Below, piece by piece: positions 53,351 through 62,314 of a stretch of 64,000 bases of DNA; position 1 is the stretch's first letter; the number at the start of each line of letters is the position of its first letter. Where the stretch lies: NCBI RefSeq assembly GCF_003337415.1, contig NZ_QPJT01000013.1:62001-126000 (forward strand), read 5' to 3'. A program made the translations under genes and the position numbers. The DNA comes from Anaerobacterium chartisolvens. Its GTDB lineage: Bacteria > Bacillota > Clostridia > Acetivibrionales > DSM-27016. The notes under the pieces were generated by a model. That model was not told the origin of the DNA and did no database searches. It was given only the letters and a program-made list of their open reading frames with translations.

Positions 53351-53869
53351 TTGGAGGGAAAGGGAAGTTTATTTAATATTATTCTTTTGATCATTATTGC
53401 TTTTCTCACTTTAACCCTTGCTGCACTGGCGGGTTATGTCGTTCTCGGAGGGGGCTCGAAAGACTCGGGGGCTGTTGCAAGCAACATAGATACAAGTATT
53501 CCATCCGACGATGATTTAGATATGTTTTCTCTATATGAAGGAAAGACCTATTTAAATTTAAAGGCTACCGACGATAAGACGGTACCTGTAATTCAGATAG
53601 GGTTACAATTAAAGCACTATAAGAAAACGCCTAAGGGCAGCAGCATAAAAGACCCTCTTGCAAAAATTGAGCTTTATCAGAACGAGATAAAGCAAATAGC
53701 AGGCACATATTTTATGGGGCTGACTTCTCAGGATGTAAGGGATTCGGATGCAAAGAAAAAGGCTGCTGAGGACCTTAAAAACAGCATTAACGATTTGCTT
53801 AATAAAAATGAGCAAAACAAATATCCCATTGTTTATGACATAATATTCAGTGAGTGGTTTTGCACATAG
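53351..53869 (+). CDS. fliL: Flagellar basal body-associated protein FliL
   Basis: A 172-residue single-pass membrane protein: segment at about 5-27 (LFNIILLIIIAFLTLTLAALAG), then an extracytoplasmic stomatin-like domain ending in DIIFSEWFCT. It surrounds or stabilises stators. TTG 53351 with AAAGGGGG 7 bases upstream. Confidence 0.88.
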   Translation: MEGKGSLFNIILLIIIAFLTLTLAALAGYVVLGGGSKDSGAVASNIDTSIPSDDDLDMFSLYEGKTYLNLKATDDKTVPVIQIGLQLKHYKKTPKGSSIKDPLAKIELYQNEIKQIAGTYFMGLTSQDVRDSDAKKKAAEDLKNSINDLLNKNEQNKYPIVYDIIFSEWFCT

Positions 53870-53883
53870 GGGGGTGGTAACTG

Positions 53884-54870
53884 GTGGGAGATATTCTATC
53901 TCAGAACGAAATAGACGAGCTGCTTAAGGCCTTAAATACCGGAGAAATTGACGTACAGCAGATGCAGACCACTACCCAGGAGAAGAAAATAAGAAGTCAT
54001 GATTTCAGGAGACCCAGCAAGTTTGCCAAGGATCATATAAAGACTTTACAAATAATAAATGATACATATGCCAGGCTTATTACAAACTTTCTTTCGGGAT
54101 ACTTAAGGACTCTTGTTCAAGTAGAGGTTGCTAATGTTGAGGCTGTTTCATATTATGAATTCAACAATTCGATTTCAAATCCCGTGGTGCTTGCGGTGGT
54201 TGATTTTACACCGCTGTCGGGTTCTATAATATTTGAGATATCACCTGCAATATCCTTTGCCCTTGTAGACAGAATATTGGGCGGCAAGGGTACTATGATT
54301 GACAAGGTGAGGGGCTTCACCGAGATTGAGCTTGCAATTATTGAAAGAATAATTATTCAGATACTCAATTTAATGAAGGAACCGTGGGAAAACGTAATAG
54401 CCATAAGGCCTAGATTGGAAAAGATAGAGACAAACGCACAGTTTGCCCAGATTATTTCTCCTAATGAGATGGTTGCTCTTGTGACCTTTAATGCCAGAAT
54501 AGGAGAAGTGGAGGGAATGATCAACATATGTATACCGCATATGGTGGTTGAGCCTATAATATCAAAGCTCAGCACCAGGTTCTGGTTTTCAACGGTAGAG
54601 AAGGAGATTATCGGAGAGTCCAAAGAACTGATAGAAGTGAAAATAAAGAACACAGTGATTCCTATAAAGGCGGTGCTTGGACGTACTACAATATCCGTCA
54701 ATGACTTTATAGAGCTGCAGCCGGGAGATGTTCTTCCGTTGGATTCCGCTGTAAACGGTAATTTGGAGGTATTGGTGGGAGATCTCTTAAAGTTCTATGC
54801 AAAGCCGGGGGTCAGGAAAAACAAGACAGCGGTAAAAATTACTGATGTTGTTAAAAGGGAGGATGAGTAA
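53884..54870 (+). CDS. fliM: Flagellar motor switch protein FliM
   Basis: A 328-residue C-ring protein. The N-terminal CheY-P-binding segment LSQNEIDELLKAL is intact. The middle CheC-like domain has LVDRILGGKG, and the C-terminal SpoA domain has LGRTTISVNDFIELQPGDVLPL. GTG 53884 with GGGGGGTGG upstream. fliY starts 2 bases after the stop. Confidence 0.94.
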   Translation: MGDILSQNEIDELLKALNTGEIDVQQMQTTTQEKKIRSHDFRRPSKFAKDHIKTLQIINDTYARLITNFLSGYLRTLVQVEVANVEAVSYYEFNNSISNPVVLAVVDFTPLSGSIIFEISPAISFALVDRILGGKGTMIDKVRGFTEIELAIIERIIIQILNLMKEPWENVIAIRPRLEKIETNAQFAQIISPNEMVALVTFNARIGEVEGMINICIPHMVVEPIISKLSTRFWFSTVEKEIIGESKELIEVKIKNTVIPIKAVLGRTTISVNDFIELQPGDVLPLDSAVNGNLEVLVGDLLKFYAKPGVRKNKTAVKITDVVKREDE

Positions 54871-54871
54871 A

Positions 54872-56104
54872 ATGGGGGATATGCTTTCTCAAGCTGAAAT
54901 AGATGCTTTATTAAACGGAACACCTGTGCCCGACGGCGATGCTTCACAACCTGAGGCTGCGTCTGAGGGAGATCTGTCTACACAAGAAATTGACGCATTA
55001 GGGGAGATAGGGAATATAAGCATGGGTACCTCGGCTACCACTTTGTTCACTCTGCTTGGGCATAAGGTTTTGATAACAACACCCAAGGTCAGTGTAACAA
55101 CATGGGAGGAGCTTTCAAAGTATTACAGTGTGCCTTATGTTGCTGTTAGAGTAGAATATACATACGGTCTCATCGGAAGCAATTTACTCATACTTAAGGA
55201 AGAGGATGTAAAAATCATTACCGATTTGATGATGGGAGGAGATGGAGGCAGCACTTCAGGGGATTTGACAGATTTACATTTAAGCGCAATAAGCGAAGCC
55301 ATGAATCAAATGGTGGGATCATCCGCCACCTCAATGTCTTCCATGTTTGATAAAAAAATAGACATATCACCCCCTCAGTCCTTTATAATGCATTTTGATT
55401 CTTCACAGCCGTATACTGATTTTGATGAAGACTCTCAGCAGCTTGTGAAGATTGCTTTTAAAATGGAGGTGGGTGATCTCATAGACAGTGAGATTATGCA
55501 GCTGATTCCCATAAAATTTGCAAAGAGCCTTGTGGAAAATTTGTTAAGTGCGGGGGAGCCTTCGGAAGCGGAGAGTGTTGTACACAATATTCCTAATGTG
55601 CAGCAGAGCCAGATGCAGCAAATGCCTCAGATGCCTCAGATGCCGCAAATGCCGCAAATGCCGCAAATGCCTCAAATGCAGCAAATGCCTCAAATGCCTC
55701 AAATGCAGCAGATGCCCCAGATGCCTCCGCAGCAAAATTACGCGCCGCCTATGGGACAGGGCTCCGTTTATTATGAGCAGCCCCGGCAAAACAGCAATGT
55801 AAATGTTCAGCCTGCTCAGTTTCAGGCATTTGATGAAGGAAGAATAGCTCTGGAGAAAAAGAACATAGGACTTATTATGGATGTACCGCTTCAGGTAACT
55901 GTTGAGCTGGGCCGCACCAATAAGCTTATAAAGGATATACTTGAGTTTGGGCCGGGATCGATTATAGAGCTGGATAAGCTTGCAGGCGAGCCGGTGGATA
56001 TACTTGTAAACGGCAAGGCTATTGCCAAGGGAGAGGTAGTGGTAATAGATGAGAGCTTCGGTGTCAGAATTACCGATATTATACACCCTTCAAAGAGACT
56101 TTGA
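54872..56104 (+). CDS. fliY: Flagellar motor switch phosphatase FliY (CheC plus FliN-type domain)
   Basis: A 410-residue protein. Domains: CheY-P-binding peptide (MLSQAEIDALLNG), CheC domain with two phosphatase sites (ALGEIGNISMG and AISEAMNQMVGSS, each ExxN), a linker of tandem Met-Pro-Gln units at about residues 248-290, and a C-terminal SpoA/FliN domain (VTVELGRTNKLIKDILEFGP). It both builds the C ring and dephosphorylates CheY-P. ATG 54872 is 9 bases after AAGGGAGG; two earlier in-frame starts are less well placed. Confidence 0.93.
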   Translation: MGDMLSQAEIDALLNGTPVPDGDASQPEAASEGDLSTQEIDALGEIGNISMGTSATTLFTLLGHKVLITTPKVSVTTWEELSKYYSVPYVAVRVEYTYGLIGSNLLILKEEDVKIITDLMMGGDGGSTSGDLTDLHLSAISEAMNQMVGSSATSMSSMFDKKIDISPPQSFIMHFDSSQPYTDFDEDSQQLVKIAFKMEVGDLIDSEIMQLIPIKFAKSLVENLLSAGEPSEAESVVHNIPNVQQSQMQQMPQMPQMPQMPQMPQMPQMQQMPQMPQMQQMPQMPPQQNYAPPMGQGSVYYEQPRQNSNVNVQPAQFQAFDEGRIALEKKNIGLIMDVPLQVTVELGRTNKLIKDILEFGPGSIIELDKLAGEPVDILVNGKAIAKGEVVVIDESFGVRITDIIHPSKRL

Positions 56105-56244
56105 CGAAAAGTAATTGATTTTATAGGCAATTTCTTTTAGCTAGACAGCTAAAATTTGCTTTTTGCTTGAGCGGGTTAATGTAAAGACATTGTAATGCAA
56201 ATGCATTGTAGGGACAAATTATAATTTAAGGAGAGGGATAAGTA

Positions 56245-56607
56245 ATGGGAAAGAGAATTCTGATTGTTGACGATGCTGCTTTTATGAGGATGATGATAAG
56301 GGATATTCTTAATAAAAACGGTTATGAGGTAATTGGAGAGGCAGAAAATGGAGGACGAGCAATACAGCAGTATAAAGACCTGATTCCCGATCTTGTTATA
56401 ATGGATATTACAATGCCTGAGGTGGACGGAATTCAGGCAGTTAAGGAGATTAAAAAAATAAGCTCGGATGCTAAAATAATAATGTGCTCCGCTATGGGCC
56501 AGCAGGCAATGGTTATTGAGTCCATTCAAGCTGGGGCAAGGGATTTTATAGTAAAGCCCTTTCAGGCAGAAAGAGTGGTTGAGGCAGTTAAAAAGGTACT
56601 TGGCTAG
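56245..56607 (+). CDS. cheY: Chemotaxis response regulator CheY
   Basis: A 120-residue stand-alone receiver domain with Asp9-Asp10, phosphoacceptor Asp54 (VIMDITMPEVDG), switch Ser (MCSAMGQQ) and Lys in FIVKPFQ. Phosphorylated CheY binds FliM/FliY to change rotation. ATG 56245 with GGAGAGGG upstream; 140 bases after fliY. Confidence 0.94.
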   Translation: MGKRILIVDDAAFMRMMIRDILNKNGYEVIGEAENGGRAIQQYKDLIPDLVIMDITMPEVDGIQAVKEIKKISSDAKIIMCSAMGQQAMVIESIQAGARDFIVKPFQAERVVEAVKKVLG

Positions 56608-56644
56608 ACCTTGCTTTAAACTTTAACTTAAATGGGGTTATAAA

Positions 56645-57169
56645 ATGTTTGCTCAAGTAATAGGGATTTTACTGGCGTTTGGGTCTGTTTTGTTTTTGGC
56701 TGTTATATTTACACGATTTATGGCAGGGAAGGCAAAAAGAACTATGAAGGGCCAATACATGAATATAGTAGAATCCATGAGCCTTGGGGTGGATAAGCAA
56801 ATTCATCTCATAAGGGTCGACAGGCAGTTCGTTCTTGTTGCCACCGCCGGTAAAAATGTGGAGTTTCTCACTATAGTAAAGCTTGATAATTATGTAGACA
56901 ACGATGAATTAACTCAAAATGAAAACGCATTCGATTTCAAAACCTTTTTTAACAAGTATCTTCAAAATTATAAGGATAAGAAAAATGGTAAGGAATCAAA
57001 AAATGCAGCACAAGAAACAGAAGATGAAAGCGTTGAAGATATCATTGGTAAAGGGCAAGCTGGTGCTGGAGGAAGCTTGGGCAAAGAGGTTTTTAAGAGT
57101 AACCTCAGCAGGTTAAAGTCCATTACCGATGTAATCTATCGGCAACGCGAAGAAAATGGGGATGATTAG
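56645..57169 (+). CDS. fliO: Flagellar biosynthetic protein FliO
   Basis: A 174-residue protein with one N-terminal membrane segment (IGILLAFGSVLFLAVIFTRF), the small FliO core (MNIVESMSLGVDKQIHLIRV, FVLVATAGKNVEFL) and a charged tail. It helps assemble the FliP pore. ATG 56645; overlaps fliP. Confidence 0.85.
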   Translation: MFAQVIGILLAFGSVLFLAVIFTRFMAGKAKRTMKGQYMNIVESMSLGVDKQIHLIRVDRQFVLVATAGKNVEFLTIVKLDNYVDNDELTQNENAFDFKTFFNKYLQNYKDKKNGKESKNAAQETEDESVEDIIGKGQAGAGGSLGKEVFKSNLSRLKSITDVIYRQREENGDD

Positions 57170-57965
57170 ACAAATGAAGATAAGAAGGACGAGGATTCAA
57201 AGAGTATGCCTTATGGCGGCAGTTATCAGTTTAATACTTGCAGTATTTGTATCTTCGGCTTATGCCGAGCCAACAATCCCTTCCTTCAGGTTCGGATTTG
57301 ATATGGAGCCCTCGCAAGATCCTCAGGATGTTTCAACCAGTATACAAATTTTAATAGCTCTTACCATACTGTCAATAGCTCCTTCCATACTAATAATGAT
57401 GACCTCGTTTACGAGGATAATTATTATATTATCGTTCTTAAGAAATGCAATGGGAACACAACAAATGCCGCCGAATCAAGTGTTGATTGGGCTGGCTTTA
57501 TTTCTGACATTTTTTATTATGGCCCCTGTGGGCAACCAGATTAACAGGGAGGCCTTTCAGCCGTACAGCACGGGGCAGATACAGCAGCAAGAGGCTATAG
57601 ACAAGTCCTCTTCAATCATAAAAAATTTTATGCTTAAGCAGATGAGAAAAGACAGTGAAAAGGATCTGGCCATGTTTGTAAGGCTTGCTAAAATAGAAGG
57701 CCCCGTCACGCCGGAGGAACTTCCTCTGTCGGTAGTGGTTCCTGCTTTTTTGGTTAATGAACTGACAGTTGCTTTTAAATTCGGATTTTTAATATTCATA
57801 CCTTTTCTGATTATTGATTTGGTGGTTTCGAGTACACTTATGTCGATGGGTATGATGATGCTTCCTCCCATTATGATATCACTGCCCTTTAAGATATTGC
57901 TTTTTATAATGGTGGGAGGATGGGGGCTTTTAGTTGAGTCCATAGTGAACAGCTTTGTAATGTGA
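57156..57965 (+). CDS. fliP: Flagellar export gate protein FliP
   Basis: About 264-270 residues. A cleavable signal peptide (LMAAVISLILAVFVSSAYA) is followed by four membrane segments. Motifs SFTRIIIILSFLRNAMGTQQ, PPNQVLIGLALFLTFFIMAP and GMMMLPPIMISLPFKILLF identify it. Start may be ATG 57156, 57162 or 57174; GGGG sits about 11 bases before the last. FliP pentamers form the export gate with FliQ and FliR. Confidence 0.94.
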   Translation: MGMIRQMKIRRTRIQRVCLMAAVISLILAVFVSSAYAEPTIPSFRFGFDMEPSQDPQDVSTSIQILIALTILSIAPSILIMMTSFTRIIIILSFLRNAMGTQQMPPNQVLIGLALFLTFFIMAPVGNQINREAFQPYSTGQIQQQEAIDKSSSIIKNFMLKQMRKDSEKDLAMFVRLAKIEGPVTPEELPLSVVVPAFLVNELTVAFKFGFLIFIPFLIIDLVVSSTLMSMGMMMLPPIMISLPFKILLFIMVGGWGLLVESIVNSFVM

Positions 57966-58039
57966 AACCTTAAGAGTATGTTAAAATTGTGCTTTACATA
58001 GATTTAAATTCAATGGCTTTTATAAGGAGGTCTAAGCTT

Positions 58040-58306
58040 ATGGATCAGGGAATTGTTATAGGTCTTGCACAGCGTGCTTTGAATACCGTGCTGCTTGTTT
58101 CGGCACCTATGCTTGGGTTCAGCCTGCTGGTTGGAGTTACCATAAGTATCTTTCAGGCTACCACTCAGATACAGGAGCAGACATTGACCTTTGTTCCTAA
58201 AATTCTTGCGGTTATTGCCGCAGTGGCACTGTTTGGTTCATGGATGCTTAGAGTGTTGATTGAGTATACACAGGATTTATTCCTTCACATAAATGATTTT
58301 TTATAG
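58040..58306 (+). CDS. fliQ: Flagellar export gate protein FliQ
   Basis: An 88-residue protein with two membrane segments and LVGVTISIFQATTQIQEQTL, the family hallmark. ATG 58040 is 9 bases after AAGGAGG; the frame is open earlier but without a ribosome site. Confidence 0.93.
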   Translation: MDQGIVIGLAQRALNTVLLVSAPMLGFSLLVGVTISIFQATTQIQEQTLTFVPKILAVIAAVALFGSWMLRVLIEYTQDLFLHINDFL

Positions 58307-58350
58307 CATAACATGTTTGATAATGGAGGGCTGATGATTTTAAAAGTATT

Positions 58351-59145
58351 ATGATTATACCTTTTGATATACTGCAAAGCGGAATAGAGATATTTTTGCT
58401 GGTTTTTGTGAGAATGACGGGCTTGTTTGTCATAGCACCTATTTTTGGGAGGAGGAATGTTCCTACATATTTAAAAATAGGGTTTGCGTTTTTTTTGGCG
58501 CTCATACTGGTGAGTGTGAGTACCACCAGTCTTAATTTGCCGGACTACAACGCAACTATTATTGGATTTATACTTATTGTTTTTAAAGAGTTTATGGTCG
58601 GGATAGTTTTGGGATATGTATCATACCTGATTTTCACAGCAATTTATATTGCGGGGCAGATTATAGACATGCAGATCGGCTTCGGTATGGTAAATGTGCT
58701 CGACCCCGTCAGTAACATTCAAGTTCCCGTTACATCGAATTTTTATTTTATAATCAGTATGATGGTATTTTTGATGTTTAACGGACATCATTTGCTGATA
58801 AAAGCTCTTTTTGACAGCTACAGCTATATCCCTTTGGGAGGTGCGCTGTTCGGAAGTGAGCTGATGAATGATGTTATGAGAGTTTTTGGAGATGTATTTG
58901 TAATTGGCTTTAAAATAAGCGCCCCCATTCTTATTGCAATATTGGTAACGGATGTTGCGCTCGGTGTTGTTTCAAAGACAGTACCCCAGTTTAATGTATT
59001 TGTTGTGGGTATGCCTTTGAAAATATTAATAGGACTTGCTGTCATGATAATTACTGTTCCTGCCTTTGTAGCATTTATTGAGGTTTTAATAAATGGAATG
59101 AATAGTGAGATGCTTGATTTTATGAAAGATATGGGGCCAAGGTAA
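58351..59145 (+). CDS. fliR: Flagellar export gate protein FliR
   Basis: A 264-residue protein with six membrane segments: LVFVRMTGLFVIAPIFGRRN and DMQIGFGMVNVLDPVSN are typical. ATG 58351 has no ribosome site of its own: GGAGGG at 58325-58330 precedes a six-codon frame (ATG 58334 to TGA 58354) whose stop overlaps this start, suggesting coupled re-initiation. Its stop overlaps the flhB start by one base. Confidence 0.93.
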   Translation: MIIPFDILQSGIEIFLLVFVRMTGLFVIAPIFGRRNVPTYLKIGFAFFLALILVSVSTTSLNLPDYNATIIGFILIVFKEFMVGIVLGYVSYLIFTAIYIAGQIIDMQIGFGMVNVLDPVSNIQVPVTSNFYFIISMMVFLMFNGHHLLIKALFDSYSYIPLGGALFGSELMNDVMRVFGDVFVIGFKISAPILIAILVTDVALGVVSKTVPQFNVFVVGMPLKILIGLAVMIITVPAFVAFIEVLINGMNSEMLDFMKDMGPR

Positions 59146-60245
59146 TGATTGTTAAGCCGTTAAACCTTCAATTTTTTGCGGCAGACGGTAAGACCGAAAA
59201 GGCCACTCCCAAAAAAAGGAGAGATGCCAGAAAAAAAGGTCAGGTTCTGCAAAGCAGGGAGATCAGTACAGCAGTTGTGCTTATATTTGTTTTTATGGGC
59301 CTTCGGATTTTCGGAGGCAATATATACAGAGAAATTATTGAATTTATGAGGAGAGCGCTATCCCAATATCCTATGGAGGATGGACTGTTTACAATAGATG
59401 CCCTGTTTAAGCTTTTTGCAGATGTGGTATTGGTTTTTTTAAGAAGTCTGGGCCCCATATTTGCGATAGCTATGATAACGGGACTTGTAGCAGGCTATGC
59501 CCAGATTGGCTTTTTGTTTACAATTGAAACTCTGGCTATGAAGTTTAACAAAATAAATCCCGCAAACGGGCTTAAAAGGATTTTTTCAATCCGTTCAATA
59601 GCGGAGCTTTTAAAATCAATTATAAAAATAGTGATTATAGGATATATTGCGTACTCATATTTAAGATCTGAGGAAAATAACGTAATAAACTCAATGGACA
59701 TGGACGTTATAAGCACTGCCGCTTATATAGCTTCAGCCTCAATCAACGTGGCAATAAGGATATGCGTAGCTCTTATATTTTTAGGCGTTCTTGATTATGC
59801 ATACCAATGGTGGGAGTATGAAAAGAGCCTTAGAATGACAAAGCAGGAGATAAAAGAGGAATATAAGCAGGTTGAGGGTAATCCTGAGATAAAGTCAAAA
59901 ATTAAACAGAAGCAGAGACAGATGTCAATGCGAAGGATGATGCAGCAGGTTCCTAAGGCGGATGTGGTAATAACAAACCCAACACACTTTGCAGTGGCAA
60001 TTAAATACGATCTCGAGGTTTCCGATGCGCCTGTTGTCATAGCAAAGGGTCAGGACTTTATGGCCTTAAGGATTAAGGAGGTGGCAAAGGAAAACAGCGT
60101 TGAGATAGTAGAAAACAAGCCTTTGGCCAGAAATCTCTATGACACTGTTGATATAGGGCAGTCCATACCGCCTGAATTGTATCAGGCAGTAGCGGAAGTG
60201 CTTGCATTTGTGTATAATTTAAAGAAAAAGGGCAGGGTTGGTTGA
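59145..60245 (+). CDS. flhB: Flagellar export switch protein FlhB
   Basis: A 366-residue protein with four membrane segments and a cytoplasmic domain that self-cleaves at Asn278-Pro279 in VVITNPTHFAVAIKYD; export specificity changes on contact with FliK. EKATPKKRRDARKKGQVLQS stands at the N-terminus as usual. ATG 59145 overlaps the fliR stop. Confidence 0.96.
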   Translation: MIVKPLNLQFFAADGKTEKATPKKRRDARKKGQVLQSREISTAVVLIFVFMGLRIFGGNIYREIIEFMRRALSQYPMEDGLFTIDALFKLFADVVLVFLRSLGPIFAIAMITGLVAGYAQIGFLFTIETLAMKFNKINPANGLKRIFSIRSIAELLKSIIKIVIIGYIAYSYLRSEENNVINSMDMDVISTAAYIASASINVAIRICVALIFLGVLDYAYQWWEYEKSLRMTKQEIKEEYKQVEGNPEIKSKIKQKQRQMSMRRMMQQVPKADVVITNPTHFAVAIKYDLEVSDAPVVIAKGQDFMALRIKEVAKENSVEIVENKPLARNLYDTVDIGQSIPPELYQAVAEVLAFVYNLKKKGRVG

Positions 60246-60287
60246 ATCCAGTAAAACAGACTAATGAAGAGGGGGGAAAGAGGCAAA

Positions 60288-62312
60288 ATGAGAATGGGAA
60301 ATTATGCGGTGCCTGCAATACTTGTGGTTATTATTTTAGCATTTATTATACCTATTCCCCATACCATACTTGACTTTCTTATCGTAATTAATATAGCAAT
60401 AACGCTTATTCTTATGTTAAACACGGTATATATGAAGAATGCCCTGGATTTGTCGTCGTTTCCGTCTTTGCTTGTGGTAACCACCTTATACAGGCTGGCT
60501 CTTAATATAACAGCCACAAGGCTTATACTGTCAAGCGGTGATGCGGGGGAGATAATACGAGGCTTTGGAAGCTTTGTCGCAGGGGGAAGCCCGGTTATAG
60601 GCTTTATAATGTTTATAATTATAATGATAGTAAACTTTGTGGTTATAACAAAGGGCTCCGAGAGGGTTGCCGAAGTAGCGGCCAGATTTACCTTAGACGC
60701 CATGCCCGGAAAGCAGATGGCTATAGATGCCGACTTAAACTCAGGCATTATTACTGAAACTGAGGCAAAGAACAGAAGAAGGATAATTCAAAGGGAAGCC
60801 GATTTTTACGGTGCTATGGACGGTGCCAGCAAATATGTTAAAAACGATGCCATTGTAGGAATTTTAATAACCATTGTCAACATAGTGGGAGGCTTTGTCA
60901 TAGGCATGGTTATGATGGGCATGGAGGCAGGTAAGGCCCTTGAGACCTTTACAATACTGACTATAGGGGACGGGCTTGTAAGCCAGATACCGGCTGTTAT
61001 GATATCCGCCGCTACCAGCTTTATTGTCACCAGAGCGGGTTCAGACAGTGAAATGAGTCAGGACATCTTAAAGCAGATGTTTGTAAACAAGAATGTTATG
61101 TATATAGCTGCGGCTACATGCGTTATTCTGTCGCTATTTCTGCCTAAGGTTCCCTTTCTGCTTATAGCCGCTGTGCTTGCCTTTGTGGGCTTCCGCTTGG
61201 GGAGGCGTGAAAATGCGGTAATGAAGCAGGAGGAGGTAATGGTTCAGGAGAGCGAGGTAGAGGATATAAGGAAGCCGGAAAATGTTGTTGCTCTTCTGCA
61301 GGTTGATCCTATAGAGCTTGAGTTCGGCTACGGTATAATACCCTTAGCCGACGTCAATCAGGGGGGAGACCTTTTAGACAGGGTTGTAATGATAAGAAGG
61401 CAGCTTGCGCTGGAAATGGGGATGATAGTGCCCATAATACGCTTGAGAGATAATATACAGCTAAGCCCTAATGAATATATTATAAAGATTAAAGGCGTTG
61501 AGGTTTCAAAGGGAGAAATAATTTTAGATCACTTTATGGCTATGAATCCCGGAATGGTTGAGCAGGAGCTGGATGGAATAAAGACCACTGAGCCTGCGTT
61601 CGGGCTTCCTGCAATCTGGATAAGCGAAGGCCAGCGCGACAGGGCTGAGATGTATGGGTATACGGTGGTTGATCCTCCGTCTATAATAGCCACACATCTG
61701 ACTGAGATCATTAAGAAATACGCTCATGAGCTGACAGGAAGACAGGAGGTACAGAAGCTTATTGACAATGTACGGCAGAATTACCCCGCAATTGTTGAAG
61801 AGCTGGTGCCCAAGCAAATGGCTGTAGGCGAGATTCAGAAGGTGCTTGCAAATTTGCTCAAGGAGGGAGTTTCTATAAGAGATATGGTTACCGTTCTTGA
61901 AACTCTGGCCGACTATTCGCCTGTTACTCACGACACCGATATGCTCACTGAATATGTGAGGCAGGCTCTGGGAAGAGCTATTTCCAAGAAATTCATAAAT
62001 GATACCAAGTCCAATGTCATAACATTGGACCCCAAGCTTGAGCAGATTATTATGGATTCACTTCAGAGAACTGAGCATGGCTCATACATTAATCTTGAGC
62101 CGTCTATTACAAATACTATCATAAACAGCCTGTCAAAGCAGGTTCAAAGGCTTGTACAGCTTGGGCAGCAGCCCATTATTCTTGCGTCTCCAGTTGTAAG
62201 GCTTTATTTTAAGAGGCTTACGGAGCAGTTTATGCCGGGCTTGATAGTGTTATCATACAACGAGCTGGATCCTAATATAGAAGTACAATCAGTTGGGATG
62301 GTGAATGTATAG
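60288..62312 (+). CDS. flhA: Flagellar export protein FlhA
   Basis: About 674 residues with eight membrane segments and a large cytoplasmic ring domain. Hallmarks: SSFPSLLVVTTLYRLALNI, RFTLDAMPGKQMAIDADLN, GAMDGASKYVKNDAIVG, PSIIATHLTEIIKKYAHELT. I prefer ATG 60288 (AGAGG 5 bases upstream) over the frame opening at 60264. flhF follows 2 bases after the stop. Confidence 0.95.
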   Translation: MRMGNYAVPAILVVIILAFIIPIPHTILDFLIVINIAITLILMLNTVYMKNALDLSSFPSLLVVTTLYRLALNITATRLILSSGDAGEIIRGFGSFVAGGSPVIGFIMFIIIMIVNFVVITKGSERVAEVAARFTLDAMPGKQMAIDADLNSGIITETEAKNRRRIIQREADFYGAMDGASKYVKNDAIVGILITIVNIVGGFVIGMVMMGMEAGKALETFTILTIGDGLVSQIPAVMISAATSFIVTRAGSDSEMSQDILKQMFVNKNVMYIAAATCVILSLFLPKVPFLLIAAVLAFVGFRLGRRENAVMKQEEVMVQESEVEDIRKPENVVALLQVDPIELEFGYGIIPLADVNQGGDLLDRVVMIRRQLALEMGMIVPIIRLRDNIQLSPNEYIIKIKGVEVSKGEIILDHFMAMNPGMVEQELDGIKTTEPAFGLPAIWISEGQRDRAEMYGYTVVDPPSIIATHLTEIIKKYAHELTGRQEVQKLIDNVRQNYPAIVEELVPKQMAVGEIQKVLANLLKEGVSIRDMVTVLETLADYSPVTHDTDMLTEYVRQALGRAISKKFINDTKSNVITLDPKLEQIIMDSLQRTEHGSYINLEPSITNTIINSLSKQVQRLVQLGQQPIILASPVVRLYFKRLTEQFMPGLIVLSYNELDPNIEVQSVGMVNV

Positions 62313-62314
62313 AG

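Noticed and set aside
55544-56086. Long minus-strand frame rich in Leu-Arg-His repeats and a plus-strand Cys-Arg-Lys repeat frame
   Set aside because: Both are shadows of the Met-Pro-Gln microsatellite of fliY read in other frames.
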